A DNA stretch of 16,942 nucleotides from NCBI GenBank assembly GCA_946480705.1, contig CAMLLF010000011.1, positions 1-16,942 on the forward strand, written 5' to 3'. The position numbers and the translations under genes were made by a program. How positions within the stretch are numbered: the first letter of the stretch is position 1; the number at the start of each line of letters is the position of its first letter. This document shows, piece by piece, positions 7,282 to 14,452 of this stretch. Source of the stretch: an uncultured Lysobacteraceae bacterium. GTDB lineage: Bacteria; Pseudomonadota; Gammaproteobacteria; Xanthomonadales; Rhodanobacteraceae. Below the pieces are notes generated by a model. It saw only the letters and a program-made list of their open reading frames with translations, ran no database searches and was not told where the DNA came from.

Positions 7282-8220
7282 TCAATCGACCGAGAACGAC
7301 TGCAGCGAAACCGGCGTCGTAGCGCCTTCGTATTCACCGGCCAGCGGCGAGGCGACCGTGGTCGCGGTTCCCGTCGTGAGGTCGATCGTCGCGAAGCGAT
7401 TGACGCCGGCACCTTCGTACAGCCACGCGTAGAGCACGCCCGTGGTCTTGTCGAACTCCATGCCCTGGGCGAAGTTCGCGTTGACGCCGGTCGCGCCGAC
7501 CAGCGTGGCCACGCCGGTCGCCGTGTTCACCGAATAGATGCTGTCGGTGGAAATGTCGTGCGTATACATCGCGCCGCTCGCATTGATCGCGACGTCGATG
7601 GCCAGCGGAATCCCCATCGCGCCGACCAGCGTCGCAACCCCGGTCGCCGGGTTCACGGTGTACAGGTTCGAGTTGGTGCCGTCGGACGTCGACAGGTACC
7701 ACGGCGACGCGGCAGTCTGGAAGGTGAGGCCGGTGGGGTTGAATCCCGCGGCGGTTCCCGTGATCGTGATGCTCGAAGTGAACACACCGGTGGTCTTGTT
7801 GAGCTGGCCCAGCTGGAACGTGTCGCTGACGGCCCAGATCACGCCGGCGACCGGATCGTATTCGAGCCCATACAGATTGCCGGTCTGCGGCCCGATGATG
7901 GTCGCGGTGTTCGCGTTCGGCAGCAGGAACGACTGCAGCGAATCCGCGCCCGTGCCGCTGCCGCGCATGTTGAACTGATAGGTCGTATCGCCGATCGTCT
8001 TGGCGACTGCCGGCGGCACGTCGGCCTTGACCGTCGCGCCGTAGGCGTGGCCGAGGCATTTCTCCGCATACCAGGAGGGCTCGCGTTTTGCGCTGTTCTT
8101 CAATGCCGCGCAATCCTGGACTTCATCGTTGGCCGCTCCGCTCGTTTGCGCGGCCGATACAACGCTCGTAATCGCCAGCGCAAAGGACGCCAGCGCGAGG
8201 ACAGCATTCTGGGACTTCAT
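7282..8220 (-). CDS. Secreted beta-propeller-like protein with C-terminal PVSLQSFSVD
   Basis: The 312-residue protein has a Sec signal peptide (MKSQNAVLALASFALAITSV, probable cleavage after VSA at residue 23). A short segment with two cysteines (Cys37, Cys55) follows. The body is built from repeated blade-like units, for example LYTVNPATGVATLVGAMGI and IYSVNTATGVATLVGATGV, as in DUF4394-like or other propeller proteins. ATG 8220 is preferred to the in-frame start at 8292 because GGGGAAG lies just upstream and the signal peptide then begins at residue 1. The protein ends PVSLQSFSVD, almost identical to the end of the secreted protein at 14453-15205. No enzyme motif is visible; binding or a surface role is a guess. 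Start, secretion and repeats are well supported. Confidence 0.85.
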   Translation of the reverse strand: MKSQNAVLALASFALAITSVVSAAQTSGAANDEVQDCAALKNSAKREPSWYAEKCLGHAYGATVKADVPPAVAKTIGDTTYQFNMRGSGTGADSLQSFLLPNANTATIIGPQTGNLYGLEYDPVAGVIWAVSDTFQLGQLNKTTGVFTSSITITGTAAGFNPTGLTFQTAASPWYLSTSDGTNSNLYTVNPATGVATLVGAMGIPLAIDVAINASGAMYTHDISTDSIYSVNTATGVATLVGATGVNANFAQGMEFDKTTGVLYAWLYEGAGVNRFATIDLTTGTATTVASPLAGEYEGATTPVSLQSFSVD

Positions 8221-8269
8221 CGACTTCCCCACTTCGTTGCCGACAGGCACATGCCTCCGGCGACCATAC

Positions 8270-8287
8270 CTTGACCTGAACGTCAAG
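8270..8287. promoter_or_regulatory. Inverted repeat upstream of secreted-protein gene
   Basis: CTTGAC (8270-8275) and GTCAAG (8282-8287) form a perfect dyad with a 6-base centre, 50 bases upstream of the start at 8220. Each strand contains a TTGAC that could be a -35 element, and the layout resembles sites of MerR-like or other dimeric regulators. No regulator gene is adjacent. Function is inferred from position only. Confidence 0.35.
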
Positions 8288-8390
8288 TACATTGCCGTAT
8301 GGTCTACGTCGACCGCATCACAAGATCTTCACGCCGACAGGCCCGGAAGCTGACCCAATCGCATTTCGCGCGTTTGCGTTGCGGCAATGC

Positions 8391-8419
8391 AAAAAGCGGC
8401 CCGCGTCGCCGCGGGCCGC
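8391..8419 (-). terminator. Intrinsic terminator of the 81-residue protein gene
   Basis: On the minus strand a perfect 10-base stem (GCGGCCCGCG at 8396-8405 with CGCGGGCCGC at 8410-8419, 4-base loop) is followed directly by TTTTT (complement of 8391-8395). It lies 20 bases beyond the stop at 8440 and separates that gene from the secreted-protein gene downstream. Confidence 0.88.
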
Positions 8420-8439
8420 CGGTCACTCACGCCGGGTCG

Positions 8440-8685
8440 TCAGTTCTTGCGGCTGCGATCGCTGTTGCCGCTGCTGCGCGGATTGTCCGCGTCGCGGTCC
8501 GAGACGCGATTGCGCGAATGCGCGCGGTTGTTGTCGTTGTCGACGTCGTTGCCGTCGCTCTGGCGCGCGTTCTTGCGCTCGGTTTCGTAGTTCGCCTGAC
8601 GCTGCTGGTTCTGCTTGGCGTCCTGACGCTCGGTGTCCGGATTGCGGACATTGGTGTTCGGCGTGTTCTCGTTGCGATTCGGCAT
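8440..8685 (-). CDS. Small, highly polar, probably disordered protein
   Basis: This 81-residue protein starts MPNRNENTPNT and consists almost wholly of Asn, Asp, Arg, Gln, Ser and Lys, with almost no hydrophobic residues and no cysteine. It is expected to be unfolded. A strong ribosome binding site, AAGGAGAG, lies about 7 bases upstream of ATG 8685, and an ideal intrinsic terminator follows the stop. It is thus a genuine single-gene transcript rather than a chance frame. A longer in-frame start at 8793 lacks these signals. The composition resembles small stress or desiccation-type hydrophilic proteins, but no family is recognised. Role unknown. Confidence 0.75.
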   Translation of the reverse strand: MPNRNENTPNTNVRNPDTERQDAKQNQQRQANYETERKNARQSDGNDVDNDNNRAHSRNRVSDRDADNPRSSGNSDRSRKN

Positions 8686-8862
8686 CAAATCTCTCCTTGT
8701 GGGCGAGTCGCGCTTGTGCGCACCAGCCATTCCGCAAGGTGCATGCCACCGGCCGAGTTCGCTGCAAACGCCCGCAATGCGGTCGCCGCCCACGGGATTT
8801 CGCCTGCTGTCCGCGCGACGTCGTGCAGGATGAGCCGGTTCGGAGCAGCGCGACGCCGGCGA

Positions 8863-9526
8863 TCAACCGACCGGACAGGTCGTCGCCGGCGTGATGGTCT
8901 GCTGAAACGGCGGGTCCGGAAAGTACTGCGTCGTCATCTGCACGCTCTTCGCGATCGTGTCGCCGGCGAGCACCGCGACGACCGCGAGCGCCTCGTCGAG
9001 CCCCGACGAAATACCGCCGCCCGGTGATGCGGTTGCGGTCGATCACATGGCGCGGAAAGCCCTCGGCGACGCGGATCCGCGGATAGGCTGCGAAACACGG
9101 AATGAACGCCCAGTGCGTGGTCGCGGCGTAGCCGTCGGGCAGCCCGGCCGGAGCCAGCCGCAGCGCGCCTTCGCAGACCGAACAGACGTCGTCGGCATTC
9201 CTGCCCTGCGCGACGGGAAAATCGAGATACGGGCCGCGCGGCATCAGCCGGTTCAATGCGGAGACGTCGCCGCCCGGCGTCCAGATCAGCTGCGCCTGAC
9301 GCCGGTTTTCGCCGTAGGCGCCGAAGATGCGGCCGAGCCTCAGCCGCAGCCCGACGCGCGTCCGTACCGCGCGAGCGCCTGCGCGACGAGCGAGACCGAG
9401 GCCGAGCGCTCCTGCCACTGCCCGACCCATCCAGCTGAACACCTCGACCGGCGCGGCGACGTCCGTCAGGTCGACGCCTGGGTAGATCGGAATGACGATA
9501 TCGAACGGCGGTGCGTCGGCGGCCAT
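8863..9526 (-). pseudogene. DJ-1/PfpI (isonitrile hydratase-like) gene with three frameshifts
   Basis: The start at ATG 9526 (GGGAA upstream) opens FDIVIPIYPGVDLTDVAAPV, a typical DJ-1/PfpI N-terminus. The nucleophile region VCSVCEGALRLAPAGLPDGY and the following ATTHWAFIPCF are well preserved. The frame is broken three times. An apparent extra base in the CCC at 9421-9423 and a missing base near 9366-9375 shift about 17 codons; the other frame there reads ERSASVSLVAQALA, which fits the family. An extra base at 9020-9022 then throws off the C-terminus, whose correct frame reads ITGGGISSGLDEALAVVAVL and ends TTCPVG with a stop at 8863. Family members act on isonitriles or as glyoxalase/chaperone-like proteins. 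Either a young pseudogene or sequencing errors in C/G runs. Confidence 0.82.
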
Positions 9527-9612
9527 GGCGATTCCCGTTCTTGGACACCGCGCGGCCCGGACGCCGCGCGGCCTGCCGGCGCAGTGGATGCTTGTTCCAT
9601 TGTGCCCGGCGC

Positions 9613-9642
9613 AAACCGGCACGCAGACGCGTCACGTGCCGG
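9613..9642 (-). terminator. Probable terminator of the TonB-dependent receptor gene
   Basis: Downstream of the receptor stop (9658) the minus strand has an 8-base stem, CCGGCACG with CGTGCCGG (9616-9623 and 9635-9642). The 11-base loop itself contains the palindrome GACGCGTC. Only TTT follows the stem, so this is a weak intrinsic terminator. Confidence 0.5.
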
Positions 9643-9657
9643 TGACCTGCGGCCGGA

Positions 9658-12042
9658 TCAGTCCCAGGCGTAGCCGACCTTCGCATAGGCGAACGCGCCG
9701 TTGAATCCGAACGGCGCGTTGCGCGGATACGGCAGCTGGCCGCTGTTGGACGTCGCGAAGATGAACTCGTCCGGATAGGCGTCGAAGATGTTGTCGCCGC
9801 CGAGCGCGAAGTTCCACTGGCCGAGCTGATACGCAGCCGAGATGTCGACGGTCCACTTCGCGCCGAAGGTCTGGTCGAGCGCCGGATTCGCGTTCAGTGC
9901 GCTGAATTCGCCGTAGCGCGTCGCGGTGCCGGAGAACGTCCAGTCGCCGGCCCGCCAGACGCCGGCCAGCAGGAACTTGTCGCGCGGCGCGCCGATCGTG
10001 ATGCGGCCCTGCTCGACGCGGCCGATGCGCTGCAGATTCAGGCCGCCGGCCGTGAGCTCCGGCGGATTCGGCGCGATGCGTTCGATGCGCGTCTTGGAGT
10101 AGTTGTAGCCGACGGTCCAGTCGACCTCGCCCGATCCGACCTCCCAGGTATACGTACCGATGATGTCGACGCCGGTCGTCTTGGTGTCGACCGCATTCGT
10201 GAAATAGCGGCCGCCGGTCACGCCGAAGATGCCGCGCGTTTCGAGGAAGGCCGTGACCGCGGGACCGATCAGGTTTTCCGACAGGATGATGCGGTCGTCG
10301 ATGTCGATGCGATACGCGTCGACCGTGATGTAGAGCCGGTCGGCCGGCGACAGCGTCAGGCCGAGACCGTAGTTCGTCGATTCCTCGGCCTTCAGCGGCT
10401 CGGCGCCGAGCGCGATCGCGGTCGCGTTGTCGACCGCGAACGTGCGCACGTCGAACGGCACGCCGCCGATGAAGTTCGTCGCGGTCGACTGGAAGAACTG
10501 CTGCTGCAGAGACGGCGCGCGAAAGCCCGTGGACACGGTGCCGCGCAGCGCGACGGCGTCGGTGAACGCATAGCGTCCCGACAGCTTGCCCGAGGTCGTC
10601 GTGCCGAAATCGCTGTAGTCCTCGTGGCGCCCGGCGATGCCGGCCGACAGCCTGTCGGTCAGGTCGGCCTCGAAGTCGGCGTAGAACGAATGGCTGTGGC
10701 GGTCGTGGTGGCCGGCGTCTTCCGGCTTGAAGCCCGGGAAGACCTGCGCGCCGGGCGGCGTGTTGACGGGTCCGTCGCCGTCGACGTACGAGCCGAGTTC
10801 GCCGGGGCTCTGATTGAACTTTTCCTCGCGCCACTCCGCGCCGAACGCGAAGGTGATCGGATAGGCCAGCCAGCCGACCGCGAGCGGCTTCGCGACGTCG
10901 ATGTTGGCGACGTTCTGCGTGACTTCGAGGCTGCCGGCATAGAACTGCCGCGGCGAGGTCGGGCCGAGGCTGCGGTTCAGCGTGTTCCTGATGTCGAAGC
11001 CGAGCTTGTTGTAGCCGTAGTTGTAGCTCGCGTCGTATTTCCAGTCCGTGCCGAACTCGCCGCGCACGCCGGCGACGGCCGAGCGGTCCTTCGAGACATT
11101 GTTGATTTGCGGCAGAAAGCCGTTCGGATAGATTTCCGGAATGTTGCGCGAGTCGCCGGCCGGCCGGAAGAACCCGTTCGACAGCACGTCGCGGTTGCTC
11201 GCCATCGCGAACGAATAGAGCGACGCACGCTCGCCGACGCCGAACTCGGTGTTGTACGACACCGCGCCCTGATCGATTTCCGGGTCGCCGTAGCGCTGCA
11301 CGACCTTGCCGAACGGCGGTGCGGCCGCTCCCGGCGCGCCGGTATACGGACGCGCGCGATCGGTCTGGTCGTTGTGGCCCGCCTGCCCGCTCAGATGCAG
11401 GAAACCGTGATCGCCGAACGTGAAGCCGGCGCCTCCCGACAGCTGGTACTGCTCGCCGTCGCCGGCCGTGTGCTGGCCGTAGCGCGCGGCGATGCTGCCG
11501 CCGCGGCCGCTGCCCTTGAGCACGATGTTGACGACGCCCGCGATCGCATCCGAACCGTACTGCGCGGACGCGCCGTCGCGCAGCACCTCGACGCGTTCGA
11601 TCGCGGCGATCGGAATCGCATTGAGATCGACCGGCGACGAGCCGCGCCCCTGGCTGTCGTTGAGATTGATCAGCGCGGTCGTGTGGCGCCGCTTGCCGTT
11701 GACGAGCACGAGCACCTGATCGGGAGCGAGACCGCGCAGCTGCGCCGGCTTGACCGCGTCGGTGCCGTCGGAAATCGCCGGCCGCGGGAAATTCAGCGAC
11801 GGCAGGGCGCGTGACAGCGCCGTCGCGAGTTCGATCGTACCGGTCGCCTCGAGCGTCGCCGGCGTGATGATGTCGATCGGCGACGCCGACTCGGCGACCG
11901 TGCGGTCGGTGACGCGCGTGCCGGTCACGATGACGGTTTCGAGCGCGTCGGCATCGGCGTCGGCGTCGGGCGACTGGGCGGCGGCGGACAGCGTCGTGAG
12001 CGCGGCAACGACGGCAACGGAAAGGCGATGCATGCAGGACAT
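9658..12042 (-). CDS. TonB-dependent outer-membrane receptor
   Basis: The 794-residue protein has a signal peptide (residues 1-22), an Asp-Ala repeat (DADADADA), and a TonB box ETVIVTG at 35-41. A plug domain of about residues 50-177 follows, with the conserved ERVEVLRDGASAQYGSDAIA and NIVLKG. The rest is a 22-strand-type beta-barrel; the C-terminus is AYAKVGYAWD. Length and order are normal for active-transport receptors powered by TonB. There is no N-terminal STN signalling domain, so FecIR-type control through the nearby divergent sigma factor is unlikely. ATG 12042 has GGGAG just upstream; an internal ATG at 12033 is less well placed. Ligand (siderophore, vitamin, carbohydrate or other) cannot be deduced; no transport genes are adjacent. 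The upstream region holds an unusual hairpin. Confidence 0.95.
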   Translation of the reverse strand: MSCMHRLSVAVVAALTTLSAAAQSPDADADADALETVIVTGTRVTDRTVAESASPIDIITPATLEATGTIELATALSRALPSLNFPRPAISDGTDAVKPAQLRGLAPDQVLVLVNGKRRHTTALINLNDSQGRGSSPVDLNAIPIAAIERVEVLRDGASAQYGSDAIAGVVNIVLKGSGRGGSIAARYGQHTAGDGEQYQLSGGAGFTFGDHGFLHLSGQAGHNDQTDRARPYTGAPGAAAPPFGKVVQRYGDPEIDQGAVSYNTEFGVGERASLYSFAMASNRDVLSNGFFRPAGDSRNIPEIYPNGFLPQINNVSKDRSAVAGVRGEFGTDWKYDASYNYGYNKLGFDIRNTLNRSLGPTSPRQFYAGSLEVTQNVANIDVAKPLAVGWLAYPITFAFGAEWREEKFNQSPGELGSYVDGDGPVNTPPGAQVFPGFKPEDAGHHDRHSHSFYADFEADLTDRLSAGIAGRHEDYSDFGTTTSGKLSGRYAFTDAVALRGTVSTGFRAPSLQQQFFQSTATNFIGGVPFDVRTFAVDNATAIALGAEPLKAEESTNYGLGLTLSPADRLYITVDAYRIDIDDRIILSENLIGPAVTAFLETRGIFGVTGGRYFTNAVDTKTTGVDIIGTYTWEVGSGEVDWTVGYNYSKTRIERIAPNPPELTAGGLNLQRIGRVEQGRITIGAPRDKFLLAGVWRAGDWTFSGTATRYGEFSALNANPALDQTFGAKWTVDISAAYQLGQWNFALGGDNIFDAYPDEFIFATSNSGQLPYPRNAPFGFNGAFAYAKVGYAWD

Positions 12043-12324
12043 GGGGACTCCCGAGCAATAGTGGACCGCTGGTTGGCGTGACGTGCGAAAAACGACGTGC
12101 GCGGCCCGGCTCGGGCCTCCCCCTGAGCGCTGACGATACTTCGACGGCGGGTTCCGCGGCCACCGGGCGCGCAAAATCGTCCGCCCGCCGCGGCAGCACG
12201 CCGCGGCCGGAAGGCTGTATTCGTGCAGAATTCGCAAAACGAATCAGTACACTTGCGACGGCCGGCGCCCGTGGGCCGCGTCGCGTGCGGAGCGAGAGCG
12301 GCCGGTCGCCACGGCGCGGCACGG

Positions 12325-12358
12325 AAAAGGCTTCGCGGCGCCGAAGCGCCGCGAAGCC
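12325..12358 (-). terminator. Orphan terminator-like hairpin in receptor leader region
   Basis: On the minus strand a perfect 12-base stem (GGCTTCGCGGCG with CGCCGCGAAGCC, 6-base loop) is followed by TTTTCC. No gene is evident upstream of it on that strand before the plus-strand sigma factor. It could end a small RNA, or act as an attenuator if the receptor promoter lies beyond it, about 290 bases from the receptor start. Confidence 0.6.
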
Positions 12359-12550
12359 GCCGAGTCGGTCGCAGGACTTGTTCGTCCCGTCGGCGTTGCG
12401 GACATCCCTGCCCGCCGCATGCCCGCATCCTCGTCAGCCGTCAGAGAGTGCCGCCATTCGATGGCGTCGCGCATCGGGGAAATCCCTCGTCGCGGCGCGC
12501 GCGGCGTGCGGAGTCGACGAACGTCGCACCGGCGGCGGATGCCTGCGCTT

Positions 12551-12559
12551 GCTATCGTG
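12551..12559 (+). promoter_or_regulatory. Possible extended -10 element for the sigma factor gene
   Basis: TGCTATCGT fits the extended -10 pattern TGnTAnnnT and lies about 78 bases upstream of the start at 12637. A very similar TGCTAGCGT lies upstream of the secreted-protein gene at 14453. No convincing -35 box was found. Confidence 0.3.
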
Positions 12560-12636
12560 GCCCGGCGGCCTCCGCCGGCGCGGTCACAGAGCGCGCGCCC
12601 GTTCGTCTATTGCAGAGACCACCAGCGGAGAACGCC

Positions 12637-13665
12637 ATGACTTCCTCAGCCCTTGCCGACCTCGATCGCGACTTCCTCGCCGCGCGCAACGGCGACCGCG
12701 CCGCGTTCGGACGTCTCGTCGCGGCGACGCAGCGCATGGTCGCCAGCATCGCGCTCGCCGTCAGCGCCGACGTACACGAGAGCGAGGACATCGCTCAGGA
12801 CGTCTTCGTGCTTGCGTGGCAGCGCCTGCGCGACATGCGCGGCCCCGCGAGTCTGCTGCCGTGGCTGCGTCACGTGACGCGCCACCGCGCGATCGACAGA
12901 ATCCGCGCCGCGCGCTACCGCGAGCGAACGCAGGTGGAGTGGGGAGATCGCGCCGCCGACGTGGCCGACGACGCAGCCGGAGTGACCGAGCGACTGTCCG
13001 CCGAGCAGGACGCTGCGTTGCTCGCGCGCGCGATCGACGAAATCACCGCCGACAGCCGCGAAGTGCTGCTGCTGTACTACCGCGAAGGCGAAAGCGGTCG
13101 GCGCGTGGCGACGCTGCTCGGCATCAGCGAGGCGGCAGTGCGCAAGCGGCTGCAGCGTGCGCGCGAAAGTCTGCGATCGGAAACGCATCGCCTGCTCGGC
13201 GATGCCGCGCAGCGCACTGCGCCGGGCCCAGCGTTCACGCTGCTCGTCGGCGCTGCCCTGCTGCAGCCGACCGCACCGTCCGCCGCGGCGGGTTCCGCCG
13301 GCGGTGGCATGGGCGCGCTGGCGGCCGCGTGGAAATGGCTGGCCGGACCGTTCGGCGGACTCGTGCTGTCGATCGGACTCGTCGTCGCCGCAGTCTGGTG
13401 GGAAATGCGCGGTCACGTGTCGCGCCTCGTCGACGCACGCGACCGCCGCGCGATGCGCGACAACGGCGTCGTTTACGCCGCGCTGATGGCGACCTACATG
13501 GTGCTGCTCTGGCACGCATCGCGTGCACACTGGTCGCGGACCGCACTGCTCCTGACCGCGGCCGGATTCTCCGCGGCCATCATCGCTCTGGCCTGGCGCC
13601 GCGCACGACTGCTCGCAAACCGGGCCGTGCGGAACCAGGCCGGCGGACCACGCAACGACACGTGA
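12637..13665 (+). CDS. ECF sigma-70 factor fused to a C-terminal membrane domain
   Basis: The 342-residue protein has sigma region 2 at about residues 11-95 (ESEDIAQDVFVLAWQRL, then LLPWLRHVTRHRAIDRIR). Region 4 spans about 120-182, with the helix-turn-helix GRRVATLLGISEAAVRKRLQ. Instead of ending near residue 190 like an ordinary ECF factor, it continues through a hydrophobic Ala/Gly segment (198-230). Probable membrane helices follow at 235-256, 276-294 and 301-320, then a basic tail. ATG 12637 has GGAG 8 bases upstream. No anti-sigma gene adjoins: the downstream neighbour is convergent 14 bases away and the upstream one divergent. The membrane part may therefore sense a signal and hold the factor inactive in cis (inference). 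A stop-codon or frame error joining two genes is not indicated. Confidence 0.9.
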   Translation: MTSSALADLDRDFLAARNGDRAAFGRLVAATQRMVASIALAVSADVHESEDIAQDVFVLAWQRLRDMRGPASLLPWLRHVTRHRAIDRIRAARYRERTQVEWGDRAADVADDAAGVTERLSAEQDAALLARAIDEITADSREVLLLYYREGESGRRVATLLGISEAAVRKRLQRARESLRSETHRLLGDAAQRTAPGPAFTLLVGAALLQPTAPSAAAGSAGGGMGALAAAWKWLAGPFGGLVLSIGLVVAAVWWEMRGHVSRLVDARDRRAMRDNGVVYAALMATYMVLLWHASRAHWSRTALLLTAAGFSAAIIALAWRRARLLANRAVRNQAGGPRNDT

Positions 13666-13679
13666 CCGCGCGCCCCGGT

Positions 13680-13943
13680 TCAACCCGGCACGTCGCGCGG
13701 ATCCGCGCCGTAGGTGAACTCCGTCTCGATCGAGCCGTCTTCGCGATGCACGATCATCTGCGCGAGTTCGCCGCGCGCGACGTGTGCGCGTCCACGGCGC
13801 TCGCCGTCCTGACGCGCGTCCTCTTTCGTGTCGAACGTCGCAACGTCCCCCTCCGCACCGGCAATGCGCAGCCGCCAACGGCTGTCGGCGTTGTGGTGCA
13901 CGAGGTGATAGACGGTCCGAGCTTTGTCGTTACGTGCTTCCAT
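13680..13943 (-). CDS. DUF2188-type small protein
   Basis: The 87-residue protein reads VYHLVHHNADSRWRLRIAG, then a region matching TFDTKEDA with following RRGRAHV, then ELAQMIVHREDGSIETEFTYG and an ending GADPRDVPG. This is the pattern of DUF2188, a small domain of unknown function with W(x)V/R strands, an Ala-rich helix and a V-H-x-x-D-G strand. ATG 13943 has GAGG 8-12 bases upstream; the in-frame start at 14078 adds a low-complexity tail without ribosome binding site. It ends 14 bases from the convergent sigma factor gene. Its biochemical role is not known. Confidence 0.8.
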   Translation of the reverse strand: MEARNDKARTVYHLVHHNADSRWRLRIAGAEGDVATFDTKEDARQDGERRGRAHVARGELAQMIVHREDGSIETEFTYGADPRDVPG

Positions 13944-13974
13944 GGTCGTTGCCTCGTAGTCGATCGCGGAAAAG

Positions 13975-14018
13975 CGACCGGTCGGACGGCATGCAGCATC
14001 GCGCCGACGGACCGGTCG
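13975..14018. promoter_or_regulatory. Inverted repeat upstream of DUF2188 gene
   Basis: Perfect 9-base arms, CGACCGGTC and GACCGGTCG, are separated by 26 bases and centred about 54 bases upstream of the start at 13943. Each arm contains the self-complementary GACCGGTC, so the two could equally be paired sites for one dimeric regulator. Function is unproven. Confidence 0.3.
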
Positions 14019-14402
14019 TTGCCGGAACTCCGGGAAGGCCGGACACGCGTTCGCGGCTTGCCCCGCGCCTCCCGACATCCAAAGACAAAATCCAACTTTC
14101 TTGTCGACGCATGACGGCGGCGCCGGAACATCGAAGTGTCGACCTCCTGTTCAGAGGTTCCTCTTTTCGCCCGCATGGCGCGTGCCAACCCGCACCGCGC
14201 CCGATGTGCCGCAAATCGTGCCGGCCGCCGTCGATCCTGCACGAGCCGCCGGCGCGGCAATGCAAGCTGACATGGCGGGCGCGGCAAATCCCCGCGACGC
14301 GGGCCTCTGTCCGACCGAAACAGCCGGCTGGTCACTGAAAGGGTTCCTGCGACCCGCGCCGCGGCCGCTGACCCCGAGCACTGTTTCGAGGGCGCGCGCT
14401 CG

Positions 14403-14411
14403 TGCTAGCGT
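14403..14411 (+). promoter_or_regulatory. Possible extended -10 element for secreted-protein gene
   Basis: TGCTAGCGT matches TGnTAnnnT and would start a leader of about 35 bases before ATG 14453. The -35 region (TGTTTC at 14382-14387) is poor, as is common with extended -10 promoters. Confidence 0.35.
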
Positions 14412-14452
14412 CCGGCGGTTGTTCCGCACGTGCATACCATCAGGGGAAATAC

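Larger units (their letters stand above)
12043..12636. other. 594-base divergent intergenic region (receptor and sigma factor promoters)
   Basis: No convincing gene is seen. The stretch holds the leaders of the receptor (minus) and the sigma factor (plus). Visible structure: direct repeats of GACGTGCG at 12080-12087 and 12094-12101; a hairpin GGCCCG-GCT-CGGGCC at 12103-12117; and an ATTCG-CAAAA-CGAAT dyad at 12230-12244. Further on are a strong minus-strand terminator-like hairpin at 12329-12358 and a GC hairpin at 12563-12579. No known riboswitch core, including the cobalamin type, was recognised by eye. Confidence 0.6.
13944..14452. other. 509-base intergenic region
   Basis: No supported gene. 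On the DUF2188 side an inverted repeat, CGACCGGTC (13975-13983) with GACCGGTCG (14010-14018), lies 32-75 bases upstream of that start. A 10-base direct repeat GGTCGTTGCC occurs at 13944-13953 and 14014-14023. An AT-richer patch at 14080-14106 could hold a promoter. Open frames crossing the rest lack ribosome binding sites and recognisable protein pattern. Confidence 0.5.

Noticed and set aside
8293..9027. Plus-strand frames across the 8300-9030 region
   Set aside because: They lie antisense to the 81-residue gene and the DJ-1 pseudogene and lack ribosome binding sites and domain patterns.
9632..12322. 896-residue minus-strand frame
   Set aside because: It is a different frame over the TonB receptor; Arg-rich, with no domain pattern, while the receptor frame shows TonB box and plug.
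12043..12360. Cobalamin riboswitch upstream of the TonB receptor
   Set aside because: Considered because of the receptor and the terminator, but no recognisable conserved core was found on the minus strand.
12637..13665. FecI-FecR-FecA-type signalling system with the TonB receptor
   Set aside because: The receptor has no N-terminal signalling domain and no FecR gene is present; the sigma factor carries its own membrane part.
12078..14114. 678-residue plus-strand frame
   Set aside because: It runs through the sigma factor in another frame, is Arg-rich and has no recognisable motif.
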